Shown in pieces: positions 46,619 through 54,831 of a DNA stretch of 64,000 nucleotides; positions within the stretch are counted from its first letter, which is position 1; each line of letters begins with the position of its first letter. Origin of the DNA: Pseudoalteromonas sp. OOF1S-7. GTDB taxonomy: Bacteria; Pseudomonadota; Gammaproteobacteria; Enterobacterales; Alteromonadaceae. The DNA lies in the NCBI RefSeq assembly GCF_022347765.1, contig NZ_JAKRFZ010000007.1, forward strand, positions 1 to 64,000, in the 5' to 3' direction. The notes beneath the pieces are model-generated. The model ran no database searches. It was not told where the DNA came from and was given only the letters and a program-made list of their open reading frames with translations. The position numbers and the translations under genes were made by a program.

Positions 46619-47122
46619 ATGAAGCAGTTAGTACTAACACTTATAGGCAAGGACCAACCAGGTCTCGTTGAACGGGTTTCCTCAACCATACTTAACCACC
46701 ATGGCAACTGGCTAACCAGTAATTTAAGTCATCTTGCCGGACAATTTGCAGGGATAGTGCAGGTCGAGGTGGCAGAGGAGCACTTACAAGAACTGCAAGA
46801 CGCCGTACTTAATATCCCGGAACTTGAAGTGCGGATTGCCACTGGTGAGCAAACCGACAGCACAGAACCGGAAACTTTAAACTTAGTGATCACGGGCAAT
46901 GACAGACCTGGTATTGTGCAGGAGCTGGCGGCCGTGATCCGTCACAAAGGTGCCAACATTACCCACCTAAACTCTAAACAACAGAGCGCACCAAACTGGG
47001 GCGTACCGATATTTAGCGCATTTGCCACCGTCAGCCTGCCTGCGGGCATGATTAAAGACAACGTTGTCGAAGCGCTTGAGTCGATCACCAGCGATCTGAT
47101 CGTGGATGTCGAACAGTCCTGA
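46619..47122 (+). CDS. GcvR-like double ACT domain protein
   Basis: A 167-residue protein made of two ACT domains (about 1-80 and 88-165). Each opens with the family's typical strand and glycine turn: LVLTLIGKDQPGLVERVSS and LVITGNDRPGIVQELAAVI. This layout is that of GcvR, which binds glycine and counters GcvA at the gcv operon. The GcvA partner is not in the window, so the physiological role is inferred. It is located between pst and ppk1, on the ppk1 strand. Confidence 0.8.
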   Translation: MKQLVLTLIGKDQPGLVERVSSTILNHHGNWLTSNLSHLAGQFAGIVQVEVAEEHLQELQDAVLNIPELEVRIATGEQTDSTEPETLNLVITGNDRPGIVQELAAVIRHKGANITHLNSKQQSAPNWGVPIFSAFATVSLPAGMIKDNVVEALESITSDLIVDVEQS

Positions 47123-47131
47123 TCGCACCTT

Positions 47132-47160
47132 CCGGTGAGGTGGGTGCACCACCTTACCGG
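47132..47160. repeat. Stable stem-loop after the GcvR-like gene
   Basis: CCGGTGAGGTGG (47132-47143) pairs with CCACCTTACCGG (47149-47160), 12 bp with a single G-U pair around GTGCA. No T-run follows, so it is not a standard terminator, although it sits 10 bp after a stop codon. Confidence 0.55.
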
Positions 47161-47265
47161 GTATCCCACTAACATAGTGTCTGTGCGCAGGCGCTTTGAT
47201 ATCAAACAAGGCAGATCAGGGAGATTGGTCTACACTTTGTTGATAATTCGGTGACATGACAGCGC

Positions 47266-47299
47266 ATGTCATATAAGTGTCACAATACAGCCATATTCT
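47266..47299 (+). promoter_or_regulatory. Pho box and -10 of ppk1
   Basis: ATGTCAT (47266-47272), an AT-only spacer ATAA and GTGTCAC (47277-47283) match the PhoB direct-repeat target; each half is 6 of 7, counting the known C/T variation. TATTCT (47294-47299) lies exactly 10 bp downstream. Transcription would begin near 47306, which places the in-frame GTG at 47277 upstream of the message. Confidence 0.7.
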
Positions 47300-47330
47300 A
47301 CCCGCAGCTTTAATTACCATGGAAAGAAAG

Positions 47331-49418
47331 ATGCAAGCATTATCTAACGATCCCATTACCATCAGCTACTTTGCCAAAGAGCTGAGCTGGCTGTCCTTTA
47401 ACGAGCGTGTCCTTCAGGAAGCCAAAGACAAAAGCAATCCTATTATTGAGCGGATCCGATTTTTAGGCATATTTTCCAATAATTTAGATGAGTTTTTCCG
47501 GGTTCGTGTTGCCGATGTAAAACGTCGTATCTTATTAAGCAACTTACCTGAAGCAGACTTCGACGAAGACGAAGCACTGCTTAACCAGATGAACAAGAAA
47601 GTACTGGAGCTGGGCAAAAAGTTCTCGCATATTTATGATCAGATCCTGCTGGATCTGAATGAGCACAATATCCATATTAAAAAGCCTGCGGAACTGTCTG
47701 ATTTTCACCAGCAGTGGCTGGCCAAGTACTTTCAGGATCAGGTGCTGCAGCACATGTGTCCTATTTTGCTGAGCGAGAGCAAAGATTACTCAGATCACAT
47801 TAACGATGCCCTGACCTACCTGTTTGTCGAAATGCGTGGCGACAAGCAACATCACGCATTACTGGAACTGCCAACCGACCGTCTTGAGCGCTTTATTTTG
47901 TTGCCACCGGAAAAAACCCGGCGTCACAAAACCATTGTCATGCTGGATGAGGTGGTGCGCTTTTATCTGCACGAGGTGTTCAGAAACTTCCTGAGTTTTG
48001 ACAACATTGAAGGATATGAAATTAAACTGACCCGGGATGCCGAGTACAATCTGGATGACGAAATTGAAGAAGGCCTGCTGGACAAAATGTCAAAAGGGCT
48101 TAAGCAGCGCTTATATGCCGAGCCAGTGCGGCTGACATACGACGAAGCCATGCCGGAAGAAATCCTCAAGGTGATGAAAAAACGCCTGGGTGTAACCAGT
48201 CAGGATGCCTTAATACCGGGTGGTCCGTACCGTAATTTTCGCGATTTTATTGGCTTTCCGAATGTGGGTCGCGGCTATCTGGAAAACAAACCCCTGCCAC
48301 CGCTGCAAAGCGAGGCATTTAATGCCCATCGCAGTATTTTCAGGGCCATTTCTAAACAGGACATCCTGCTTTATTACCCCTATCACACCTTCAATCACAT
48401 GCTTGAATATGTCCGCCAGGCCGCATTTGATCCCAGGGTTACCCAGATCAAGGTGAATATTTATCGCGTTGCATCACGCTCCCGATTGATGGCCTCGCTG
48501 ATCAATGCCGCTAAGAATGGCAAGAAAGTCACGGTGATGGTAGAACTCAAAGCCAGGTTTGATGAGCAAAACAACATTGAGTGGGCAAAAATGCTCAGCG
48601 ACTATGGCATCAAGGTCATGGTTGGGATCCCGGCGTTAAAAGTACACAGCAAACTGTGCGTGGTACACCGCAGAGAAAAAGGCCAAATCGTGAAGTATGC
48701 TCACATTGGCACCGGTAACTTCCATGAAAAAACGGCGCGTATTTATACCGATTTCAGCTTATTCACTAAGCACCCTGAGATCTGTGACGAGTGTGATGAT
48801 GTATTCAAATTTATTGAGAGCAGCTACAGACCGTTTAACTTTAAGCACCTGATGATTTCTCCCCTCAACGCACGGGAAAAAATCCTCGCACTGATCGACA
48901 AGGAAAGTAAAAATGCCCAGGCAGGTAAATCGGCCAAGATCACCGTCAAAGTCAACAACCTGGTAGACAAAGAGCTGATCGACGCCTTGTACAATGCCTC
49001 TATGGCGGGTGTGAAGATCCGCTTGATCATCCGTGGTATGTGTGCCCTGGTGCCAGGCTTGCAACGCTTTAGTGAGAACATCAAAGTGATCAGTATCGTC
49101 GACCGCTTTTTGGAACACCCCAGGGTCATGGTTTTTGAGAATGATGGCGACCCTCAGGTGTACATTTCCTCTGCAGACTGGATGACCCGCAACCTGGATC
49201 ACCGAGTTGAAGTCGGTGCCCCAATTTACGACGCATCACTCAAACAATTGATCATTGATATTCTTGAACTGCAATTCAAAGACAGGTCAAAAGCACGGAT
49301 CATTGACAGTGAACAGAAGAATCTCTATGTTCGTCGCGGCAATAAGAAGAAGATCCGCTCCCAGATAGCCATCTATGACCATCTGAAAAAGTGGGAAAGC
49401 AATCAATCCAATACATAA
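47331..49418 (+). CDS. ppk: Polyphosphate kinase Ppk1
   Basis: A 695-residue enzyme (E. coli: 688) that builds polyphosphate from ATP, membrane-associated in E. coli. Family segments run throughout: KELSWLSFNERVLQEAKDKS at the N terminus, FLGIFSNNLDEFFRVRVADV, DAEYNLDDEIEEGLLD, LLYYPYHTFNHMLEYVRQAA, and the phosphohistidine region LKVHSKLCVVHRR with YAHIGTGNFHEKTARIYTD. SADWMTRNLDHRVEV is in the second phospholipase-D-like half. ATG 47331 is chosen, with GGAAAG 5-10 nt upstream, over ATG 47319 and GTG 47277; the last lies inside the Pho box. It is followed 10 bp later by ppx. Confidence 0.95.
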   Translation: MQALSNDPITISYFAKELSWLSFNERVLQEAKDKSNPIIERIRFLGIFSNNLDEFFRVRVADVKRRILLSNLPEADFDEDEALLNQMNKKVLELGKKFSHIYDQILLDLNEHNIHIKKPAELSDFHQQWLAKYFQDQVLQHMCPILLSESKDYSDHINDALTYLFVEMRGDKQHHALLELPTDRLERFILLPPEKTRRHKTIVMLDEVVRFYLHEVFRNFLSFDNIEGYEIKLTRDAEYNLDDEIEEGLLDKMSKGLKQRLYAEPVRLTYDEAMPEEILKVMKKRLGVTSQDALIPGGPYRNFRDFIGFPNVGRGYLENKPLPPLQSEAFNAHRSIFRAISKQDILLYYPYHTFNHMLEYVRQAAFDPRVTQIKVNIYRVASRSRLMASLINAAKNGKKVTVMVELKARFDEQNNIEWAKMLSDYGIKVMVGIPALKVHSKLCVVHRREKGQIVKYAHIGTGNFHEKTARIYTDFSLFTKHPEICDECDDVFKFIESSYRPFNFKHLMISPLNAREKILALIDKESKNAQAGKSAKITVKVNNLVDKELIDALYNASMAGVKIRLIIRGMCALVPGLQRFSENIKVISIVDRFLEHPRVMVFENDGDPQVYISSADWMTRNLDHRVEVGAPIYDASLKQLIIDILELQFKDRSKARIIDSEQKNLYVRRGNKKKIRSQIAIYDHLKKWESNQSNT

Positions 49419-49428
49419 GGGCAGCTCT

Positions 49429-50916
49429 ATGACCACATACCCTTCCATCGCGGCCGTTGATTTAGGCTCGAACAGTTTTCATTTAGTCGTCGCGCGGGAG
49501 GTCGATGGTCGTCTGCAATTGTTGCACAAAGAAAAGCAACGAGTGTTTCTTGCAGCCGGTCTGGACGAGCAGTTCAATCTCAGCGAAGAGGCCATAGAAC
49601 GGGCACTGCATGTACTGCAACAATTTGCCGCAACGTTGCAGGATTTTGACAAGCACAGCGTGCAGGTTGTGGCTACTTACACGCTGCGTAACTGCCGCAA
49701 TATTCGCTATTTTCTGGCCAGAGCAAAACACGTTTTTCCTTTTAAAATTAATGTGATTTCCGGACAGGAAGAGGCTCGCCTTATCTACCAGGGTGTGGCA
49801 AATCACATTCATAGCGACGATAACCGGCTGGTGATCGACATCGGTGGTGGCAGTACCGAACTGATCATTGGCAAACATCTGGATCACAAATTACTCACCA
49901 GCCGCAATATTGGCTGCGTGACGCTCAGTAACAGTCATTTCAGGGATCTTAAACTGACGGCCAAACGCTTTACCAAAGCCGAAATAAAGGCGGAGCAGAA
50001 CATCGAGGCCATTTCCGCCAGTTACCGCAAAACCGGTTGGCAAACCTGCATCGGCACGTCGGGCACCATTAAAACCTTGTGTGCTATCGCTCAGGAACTA
50101 CTTAACCAGGATACCCTGACCCTCGCAGTGCTGGAGCAAATCAGGCAACACCTGATTGACGCCGACTCCCTGAGCGCGCTTAATCTTAAAGCCCTGCCCG
50201 AAGAGCGCTATGCCAGTATTGCGGGCGGTCTGGCTATTCTGATCGGGGTATTCAGGCAACTCAACATCGACGAGCTGAGTTATTGCGATAACTCATTACG
50301 CGAAGGCCTGTTGCAGGAAATGGCGCAAAATGACGAGTTTGACATCCGTGCCCGCACCATCAGCGCGGTGGGTGAACATTATGCCGTTGATAAGCAACAT
50401 GCGGAGCATATCTGCAATACCCTGGATCAGATGTATGACATGGTGCGCGAGCACTGGGCACTCAATGAAGTCGATCTACAGATGCTGCGCTGGGCCGCGC
50501 GTTTACATGAAGTGGGGCTGGCAATTAACTCGTCGGGGATCCATAAACACAGTGCTTATATAGTGTTAAATGCCCAGTTGCCAGGTTTTACACAGGAGCA
50601 GCAACAACTACTGGGCACATTGATCCGCTTTCATCGCAAGAAAATCAAACGCGCAGAGTTGTCCACTATGGTGGAAGCCGATCTGGCGCACTTTTCCCGT
50701 CTGCTCACCTTATTACGCCTGGCCATTCTGGTGCATCAAAAGCGACAAATCGACCAGGTTGCAAAGTTCACACTCGAAGCGCTGGATAACAGTCTGCTGC
50801 TCACATTCGAGCCCGACTGGCTGGCACAGCACTCCCTGTTTGTGGCCGACCTGCAGCAGGAACAAGCATACTGGAAAACCCTGAACATGACGCTTATGTT
50901 CCCGGCAATGAATTAA
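49429..50916 (+). CDS. ppx: Exopolyphosphatase Ppx (GppA/Ppx family)
   Basis: A 495-residue protein (E. coli Ppx: 513) of the sugar kinase/actin fold. The phosphate-1 motif is AAVDLGSNSFHLVVAR, the catalytic region QEEARLIYQGVANH, and the phosphate-2 loop DIGGGSTELIIG. The C-terminal half is an HD-like helical domain (AARLHEVGLAINSSGIHKHS). It hydrolyses polyphosphate, and related GppA also cleaves pppGpp. Being 10 bp after ppk1 favours Ppx. The start is ATG 49429, with GGGCAG upstream. Confidence 0.95.
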   Translation: MTTYPSIAAVDLGSNSFHLVVAREVDGRLQLLHKEKQRVFLAAGLDEQFNLSEEAIERALHVLQQFAATLQDFDKHSVQVVATYTLRNCRNIRYFLARAKHVFPFKINVISGQEEARLIYQGVANHIHSDDNRLVIDIGGGSTELIIGKHLDHKLLTSRNIGCVTLSNSHFRDLKLTAKRFTKAEIKAEQNIEAISASYRKTGWQTCIGTSGTIKTLCAIAQELLNQDTLTLAVLEQIRQHLIDADSLSALNLKALPEERYASIAGGLAILIGVFRQLNIDELSYCDNSLREGLLQEMAQNDEFDIRARTISAVGEHYAVDKQHAEHICNTLDQMYDMVREHWALNEVDLQMLRWAARLHEVGLAINSSGIHKHSAYIVLNAQLPGFTQEQQQLLGTLIRFHRKKIKRAELSTMVEADLAHFSRLLTLLRLAILVHQKRQIDQVAKFTLEALDNSLLLTFEPDWLAQHSLFVADLQQEQAYWKTLNMTLMFPAMN

Positions 50917-51007
50917 TATCCATTTCATTTAAAACTTGTTCGACTTGCAGAAGATGAATATGACGCTAACAATGTTAAAGATTTCTCTGCCGGCACACGA
51001 GTACTCG

Positions 51008-51023
51008 GGCCCGTAAACGGGCC
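51008..51023. repeat. GC-rich hairpin between ppx and the EAL-HDOD gene
   Basis: GGCCCG (51008-51013) pairs with CGGGCC (51018-51023) around TAAA, at the meeting point of two convergent genes. There is no T-run. Confidence 0.35.
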
Positions 51024-52294
51024 TAGGCCACTTTTTCTTTTACAACAGCATAGATTTCATCGGCATACACCCGGCTGTCCAGTGCCAGTGAGAAGAGTAA
51101 TTCAATACTGGATGCAGGGCGGATCGCATTGAGGATCAGCTCAGCTTCCTGAATATTATTACGTTCAACTTCAATTGCCAGCCGCAGCGCCCCACCAATC
51201 AAGCCCTTGTAGCTTAATAGCGCGCTGCTAAGGTCCGGGTCGAGTGAAAACTCATCGACAATAACAGAGAGCTCTACATCCAAAACGGCATCAAGTACCG
51301 ACATCAGGCCAATCAGATAACCCTGCTGTGCCATTTCATCGCCACCCGGGAGCAAGAACTGCTCCAGAAACTTCGCCCGTGCCAGGCCCAGTTTTGTCAG
51401 CTCGCTGGGTTTGTCTGCGCCCAGCTCACTTAACGCCAGTACTTTTACAAACTGGCGAATAGCATCTTCGCCTAAGTACACCACCGCCTGAGCAATGGAG
51501 CGGATCTCGATTTTATCTTCACCCGCCTTGGCATTGGCCAGCTTGAGCACCCGTGCCGTCAGGCTCAGGTCTTTGGCGATCCTTTGTTGAATTTCTTTAA
51601 AACACAGAGACTGCTTGGCCGTGCAACGCAGTAAGTCCAGGACCACCAGTTTCGACGGCTCGACATTGCCATGATTCAGCATTTCAGGCACAGCAAAGAA
51701 AAAGCCCTGGAAATAGTCAGCCCCGGCACTCTTGATAAAGCTGTAGTGCTCCATGGTTTCAATCCGTTCCACGATGATTTTTGTCTCGGGAAAGCGGCGT
51801 TTGAGCTTTTTCAGCATCATGGTGGTTTTAATCACCGGCTCAAGCACTTCTATTTTGATGTAATCCATCAGTGGCAGCAAAGCTTCCCAGCGTTCGTCGC
51901 CATCGTAATCGTCGAGTGCAAAGCGATATCCCAATTTTTTTAGCTTGGCCACCGTGGTGACCAGCTCTGGCAAATTTGTTGAACGCTCAACAATTTCAAT
52001 CACCAGCCCCTGTGGTCGGAGTAATTTAGGAAGCTCTTGCAGTAAGGTTTCATCTGACAGATTAATAAATGCGGGTGCACCCGCAGCCAGCCGTTCTACA
52101 CCAATAAAGAGCAGAGAATTAAAAAACAGCCTGCCCGTCGCCTGGCCATCACTGACCCCGATAGGAAAGGCGTTATTATGTGAGTCCCGATACAACAATT
52201 CATAGGCAGCCACGCTCTGTTCACGATTGAATATGGCCTGGCGTGCTATATATTGCACCGCGTCTTTTTTTGACTTGGCAATATGACCGCTCAT
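51023..52294 (-). CDS. EAL-HDOD signalling protein (YuxH type)
   Basis: A 423-residue cytoplasmic protein. The EAL domain (about 15-205) is degenerate: EAL reads ELL (AAYELLYRD), the DDFG loop reads LDDYDGDE, and it is shorter than catalytic members. HDOD (about 215-410) follows, with the helical pattern LTARVLKLANAKAG and AQAVVYLGEDAIRQF but no HD metal motif. Such proteins usually act as regulatory scaffolds rather than phosphodiesterases. ATG 52294 is chosen because AAGG lies 6 nt upstream; the ATG at 52300 abuts it. Confidence 0.88.
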   Translation of the reverse strand: MSGHIAKSKKDAVQYIARQAIFNREQSVAAYELLYRDSHNNAFPIGVSDGQATGRLFFNSLLFIGVERLAAGAPAFINLSDETLLQELPKLLRPQGLVIEIVERSTNLPELVTTVAKLKKLGYRFALDDYDGDERWEALLPLMDYIKIEVLEPVIKTTMMLKKLKRRFPETKIIVERIETMEHYSFIKSAGADYFQGFFFAVPEMLNHGNVEPSKLVVLDLLRCTAKQSLCFKEIQQRIAKDLSLTARVLKLANAKAGEDKIEIRSIAQAVVYLGEDAIRQFVKVLALSELGADKPSELTKLGLARAKFLEQFLLPGGDEMAQQGYLIGLMSVLDAVLDVELSVIVDEFSLDPDLSSALLSYKGLIGGALRLAIEVERNNIQEAELILNAIRPASSIELLFSLALDSRVYADEIYAVVKEKVA

Positions 52295-52449
52295 TAACAT
52301 CCTTAACTCTTGTACTCTAAAGGCTTCCGTTGTCCCAGCATATGAAAACTCGCGCCCTTGAGCAATCTATTTCCTCACCCCAAGAGGTGGCAATATAGCA
52401 TGCACAAGGAGGTTGCCGGAACAGCCCCTCTTTTACTATTATAGGTCTT

Positions 52450-53250
52450 ATGAGTTTTACACTTATTTCGCCTTTTTGCATCCTGCTTTTTCTCACTTCG
52501 TGGCTTTTGAATAGCCAGGATGCTGTCGCATCACCCGTTCAGCAAAACAAAAACACGCACGCCAGTCACAATACCTTGACTTTAAAGTACAGCATCAGCG
52601 GTTCAGGCGCCTTTTATCCTTACTTTACCAACGACCCCCAGCATCCAGGGATATTGCCCGATCTCGTCACGCGGATCCTTGCGCAATCTGCATTACAGGG
52701 CGAAAACATCGTGCTACCTGCAAAACGCACAAACCGCTATCTGGCCACAGGGAAAATTGATTTCGATCTGATCAGCCCGGCTTGGCTAAAAACAGCGCAG
52801 CGCAGTGATCCGCGCTTTGTTTTTTCAGAGGCGATACTGCCCATTCGGGAGTATGTGGTCACCAGGGTTCCCACTCAATCACTCAGTAGCCTGTCAGGCC
52901 TGACTGTGGGGACAGTCAGAGGCTATTATTACCATGACGATAATGTCTTTACTCGGGTTGATTTCGAATCGGAACGCGCCCTGTTACAGGCGCTGAGTAA
53001 AGACCGGGTTGATATAATCATCATAGGCGATCTGCCCGCCCGATATTGGTCTGCACAGGATAACGTGGCACTACACTTTAACCACCTGCACTCGCACGGC
53101 ACTTTACATATTCGCCTTCGTGCTGAACATGCCCACCTGTTACCTGAGCTTAACCGGGCTATTCAGGCGCTACGGGAAACGGGACAAATCGCACTGATAG
53201 AAGCCTATTATCTCCAGCATACATTCACTTTGCAGGCGCCGGGCGAATAA
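52450..53250 (+). CDS. Periplasmic substrate-binding-like protein
   Basis: A 266-residue exported protein with a hydrophobic signal (about residues 5-28, cleavage probably after AVAS). The mature part resembles a type II solute-binding fold: LKYSISGSGAFYPYFTNDPQHPGILPDL at the start, ATGKIDFDLISPAWL in lobe one and SGLTVGTVRGYYYHDDN at the hinge. The C-terminal helix ALRETGQIALIEAYYL is also typical. It is not next to transporter genes. It diverges from the EAL-HDOD gene and converges with rlmJ. Confidence 0.75.
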   Translation: MSFTLISPFCILLFLTSWLLNSQDAVASPVQQNKNTHASHNTLTLKYSISGSGAFYPYFTNDPQHPGILPDLVTRILAQSALQGENIVLPAKRTNRYLATGKIDFDLISPAWLKTAQRSDPRFVFSEAILPIREYVVTRVPTQSLSSLSGLTVGTVRGYYYHDDNVFTRVDFESERALLQALSKDRVDIIIIGDLPARYWSAQDNVALHFNHLHSHGTLHIRLRAEHAHLLPELNRAIQALRETGQIALIEAYYLQHTFTLQAPGE

Positions 53251-53256
53251 CGCACG

Positions 53257-54093
53257 TTATTCGGCAACCAGCTGCTCACTGCGGAAAAAACCCGTCTCGG
53301 ACGATAACAGTTGCACCAGTTCAGGGAGTACCTCGTCCATCGTGGCTTTAAGCGTCCAGGGTGGGTTGATCACTATCATGCCCGATGCCGTCATACCGCG
53401 CGCGTCGGTGTCTGCTTCGGTTGCCAGTTCGAACAACTGAATATTTCGCACATCCGATTCAATCAGGGTTTGTTCCATCTGGTCGATCCGCGCCCTATCG
53501 ACGACCGGATACCAGATCATATAAGTGCCCGATGCAAAGCGCTTGTATGCCTTGACAATTGAGTGTACTGCAACGTCGTAATCGGATTTGATTTCGTACG
53601 GCGGGTCCATCAGGACACAGGCACGCCGGGACTGAGGTGGCACCAGTCCCATCAAGCCCTTAAAGCCGTCTTCGCCTTTGACACGCAAAGAACGCTTATG
53701 CGCGGTGTTTTTCTCCAGCAGCTTAAGGTCCTGAGGGTGCAACTCAAAGAACCAGCCCTTGTCCTGCTTACGCAAAAACTGCTCAGCCACTTTCGGCGAA
53801 CCTGGGTAATAGGCCAGTGTGTCACGATTCAGTGACTTAACCAGCTCAACATAGTCGCGGATAGCTTCTGCTTCACCAGCATACGACCACAATTTCGCAA
53901 TCCCCTGCAGATACTCCTGGGTTTTTTGTGCATCTTTGGCCGCCAGTTCAAACAGTCCGGCACCGGAGTGGGTATCAATATAATCAAAGGGCTTGTCTTT
54001 GCGCGTCATGTATTCCAGCACTTGTGCCAGCACCAGGTGTTTAATGACATCAGCAGGGTTACCTGCGTGAAATGAATGTCGATAACTGAGCAT
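53257..54093 (-). CDS. rlmJ: 23S rRNA (adenine-2030-N6)-methyltransferase RlmJ
   Basis: A 278-residue enzyme (E. coli: 280) that methylates A2030 of 23S rRNA. It starts MLSYRHSFHAGNPADVIKHL, the hallmark N terminus. THSGAGLFELAAKDAQKTQE is the SAM loop region and VLMDPPYEIKSDY contains the catalytic DPPY. The segment GMTASGMIVINPPWTL near the C terminus is also conserved. The start is ATG 54093. The gene ends 6 bp from the convergent binding protein gene. Confidence 0.96.
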   Translation of the reverse strand: MLSYRHSFHAGNPADVIKHLVLAQVLEYMTRKDKPFDYIDTHSGAGLFELAAKDAQKTQEYLQGIAKLWSYAGEAEAIRDYVELVKSLNRDTLAYYPGSPKVAEQFLRKQDKGWFFELHPQDLKLLEKNTAHKRSLRVKGEDGFKGLMGLVPPQSRRACVLMDPPYEIKSDYDVAVHSIVKAYKRFASGTYMIWYPVVDRARIDQMEQTLIESDVRNIQLFELATEADTDARGMTASGMIVINPPWTLKATMDEVLPELVQLLSSETGFFRSEQLVAE

Positions 54094-54316
54094 TATCCGT
54101 TCCTAATTTAGGTGGGTATTGTTCATCGCATTGGCAGGTAAAGAGGCGCTTTTTCATCTCTGCAGCTGAACCATAAATGAACAAAATAGTTAGTATTTGT
54201 CATTATCGCTCAAAACGAGACAAAAATCAGCATAACCTGCCCGAATCACTAGCTTTGCAGCGCACTTTGCTTTACATTTGCATGACATAATCACAGTGAT
54301 AATGAGCGCCTTTAAT

Positions 54317-54544
54317 ATGAAAGAAATTCTCCCTCAACTCGAGCAACTGATTGATCAACTTATTGCACAAAACAATACACTGACCGAGCAGGTAAACACC
54401 CTCAAAGAACAAAATAGCAAACTCATTGATGAAAATGAGACACTGCAGCTGGAAGTGTTGGAAAGTGAAGAAAAGCAAAAAGAAACCAGTTCAACGCTGA
54501 GCGGATTGCTGGAAAAATTACAGAGCGCTAGTCAGGCAGGCTAA
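54317..54544 (+). CDS. Coiled-coil protein upstream of zapA (TIGR02449-like)
   Basis: A small acidic coiled-coil protein of 75 residues from ATG 54317; ATG 54302 would add five and neither has a clear ribosome site. The heptad-rich sequence (LEQLIDQLIAQNNTLTEQVN, continuing to about residue 65) resembles the TIGR02449 proteins found just upstream of zapA in many gammaproteobacteria. Its stop overlaps the zapA start (TAATG). Its position and coiled coil suggest a role with ZapA at the division ring; this is inference from context. Confidence 0.75.
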   Translation: MKEILPQLEQLIDQLIAQNNTLTEQVNTLKEQNSKLIDENETLQLEVLESEEKQKETSSTLSGLLEKLQSASQAG

Positions 54545-54831
54545 TGTCAGAATTGCCCGAACAGGTCACCGTCACCCTGCTGGGAAAAAGCCATCAGTTT
54601 TCCTGTACGCCAGGACAACAGCAAGCGCTGATTGACGCCGTTGACCTGCTCAATGGCCGGGTCGACGAAATGCGTCAACGCGACACTGTGCGCAGTGACC
54701 ACAGCGCCCTGTTGCTCGCAGCCTTGCACCTGTGCCATGAGTTGCTGGCGCTGCAAAGTGATACCCAAGACACTCAGCACACGCTGCAGCAACTCACGCA
54801 ACGTATTAGTACACATATAGAGAGCAAATAG
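54544..54831 (+). CDS. zapA: Cell division protein ZapA
   Basis: A 95-residue protein (E. coli: 109) that crosslinks FtsZ filaments. The N-terminal globular part (QVTVTLLGKSHQFSCTPGQQ) with VDLLNGRVDEMRQR is followed by a C-terminal helix that dimerises. The start ATG 54544 shares bases with the stop of the preceding gene. Unlike in many relatives, the next gene is not ygfA/fau but a degenerate hydrolase, and no ssrS (6S RNA) fits between them. Confidence 0.92.
   Translation: MSELPEQVTVTLLGKSHQFSCTPGQQQALIDAVDLLNGRVDEMRQRDTVRSDHSALLLAALHLCHELLALQSDTQDTQHTLQQLTQRISTHIESK

Noticed and set aside
47277..47330. N-terminal extension of Ppk1 from GTG 47277
   Set aside because: The GTG lies in the Pho box, upstream of the predicted transcript start, and the added residues do not resemble Ppk1.
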